In this document: positions 63,956-64,000 of the stretch, piece after piece
How positions within the stretch are numbered: position 1 is the stretch's first letter
Layout of the letters: the number at the start of each line of letters is the position of its first letter
Source of the DNA: Candidatus Tepidiaquacellales bacterium UBA2330
GTDB taxonomy: Bacteria; Bacteroidota; Ignavibacteria; Tepidaquicellales; Tepidaquicellaceae
Direction: 5' to 3'
Assembly (NCBI GenBank): GCA_002344965.1
Contig: DDUU01000011.1
Span: forward strand, 4,997-68,996
Length of the DNA stretch: 64,000 nt
Program-made: the position numbers and the translations under genes
Notes under the pieces: generated by a model
Database searches by the model: none
What the model saw: only the letters and a program-made list of their open reading frames with translations
What the model was told of the DNA's origin: nothing

Positions 63956-64000
63956 CGCGGGGTGGAGCAGTTGGCAGCTCGTCGGGCTCATAACCCGAAG
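63956..64000 (+). tRNA. Initiator tRNA-Met (CAT), 3'-truncated by window end
   Basis: Begins CGCGGGG, whose first C is the unpaired 1-72 position of bacterial initiators. The anticodon arm TCGGG-CTCATAA-CCCGA has three consecutive G-C pairs, the initiator hallmark, and anticodon CAT. The last roughly 30 bases lie beyond the window. Confidence 0.9.

Overview
The window is an AT-rich stretch of a Gram-negative chromosome, most likely from the Ignavibacteria/Chlorobi side of the Bacteroidota (FCB group). Evidence: many secreted proteins end in a type IX secretion (T9SS) type-A sorting domain with the NYPNPFNP motif typical of Ignavibacteria-like genomes. There is a PorV/PorQ-family protein, a TonB receptor with an N-terminal carboxypeptidase-regulatory domain, BatA-, MerC- and DUF4126-type proteins, and also a canonical LexA, which most classical Bacteroidetes lack. 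The placement is inferred from gene content only.

Layout. 1-2892 (+): the end of a polysaccharide flippase, a two-domain VOC lipoprotein, a tiny Gly/Tyr-rich lipoprotein and lexA. 2896-11743 (-): purB, a PDZ/GAF/PP2C membrane phosphatase, a patatin-POTRA-barrel protein, and a thiN plus sodium:solute symporter pair. 11744-12325: gene-free, holding a hairpin-rich repeat. 12326-19883: BatA-like vWA protein (+), then DUF885 peptidase, sugar-phosphate nucleotidyltransferase and alaS (-). 20014-21959: DUF454 (-), a solitary rpsR and a secreted SNase-like nuclease (+). 21960-24514 (-): a STAS / anti-sigma-type kinase / GAF-PP2C partner-switching operon with no sigma factor. 24762-29115 (+): anmK, SDR, epimerase and aldehyde dehydrogenase. 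29194-30518: MerC-like and DUF4126 membrane proteins. 30748-32520 (+): tRNA-Leu(GAG), rpsF, ssb, rplI.

32624-57863 (-) is a block of secreted and envelope proteins: a peptidase_MA/TolB-like/barrel protein, a phospholipase-D-fold T9SS cargo, a multi-pass membrane protein, an NHL lipoprotein, a PorV/PorQ protein, a beta-helix cargo whose sorting domain is cut off by an in-frame stop, a beta-propeller-like cargo, an orphan sorting-domain remnant, a TonB receptor, an Fn3-like lipoprotein, two more T9SS proteins and a YCF48-like cargo. 57915-63864 (-): GT39-type glycosyltransferase, YjbQ, coaX, an outer-membrane barrel, a DUF151/UVR protein, etfA and etfB. The window ends inside an initiator tRNA-Met on the + strand.

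The most distinctive points are the T9SS cargo/PorV block with its broken cargo genes, the sigma-less partner-switching module, rpsR displaced from the rpsF-ssb-rplI cluster and lacking cysteines, an SSB without the canonical acidic PF tip, the thiN/symporter pairing, and the palindrome-rich repeat near 12 kb. I saw no CRISPR array, transposase, prophage or classical defence system.
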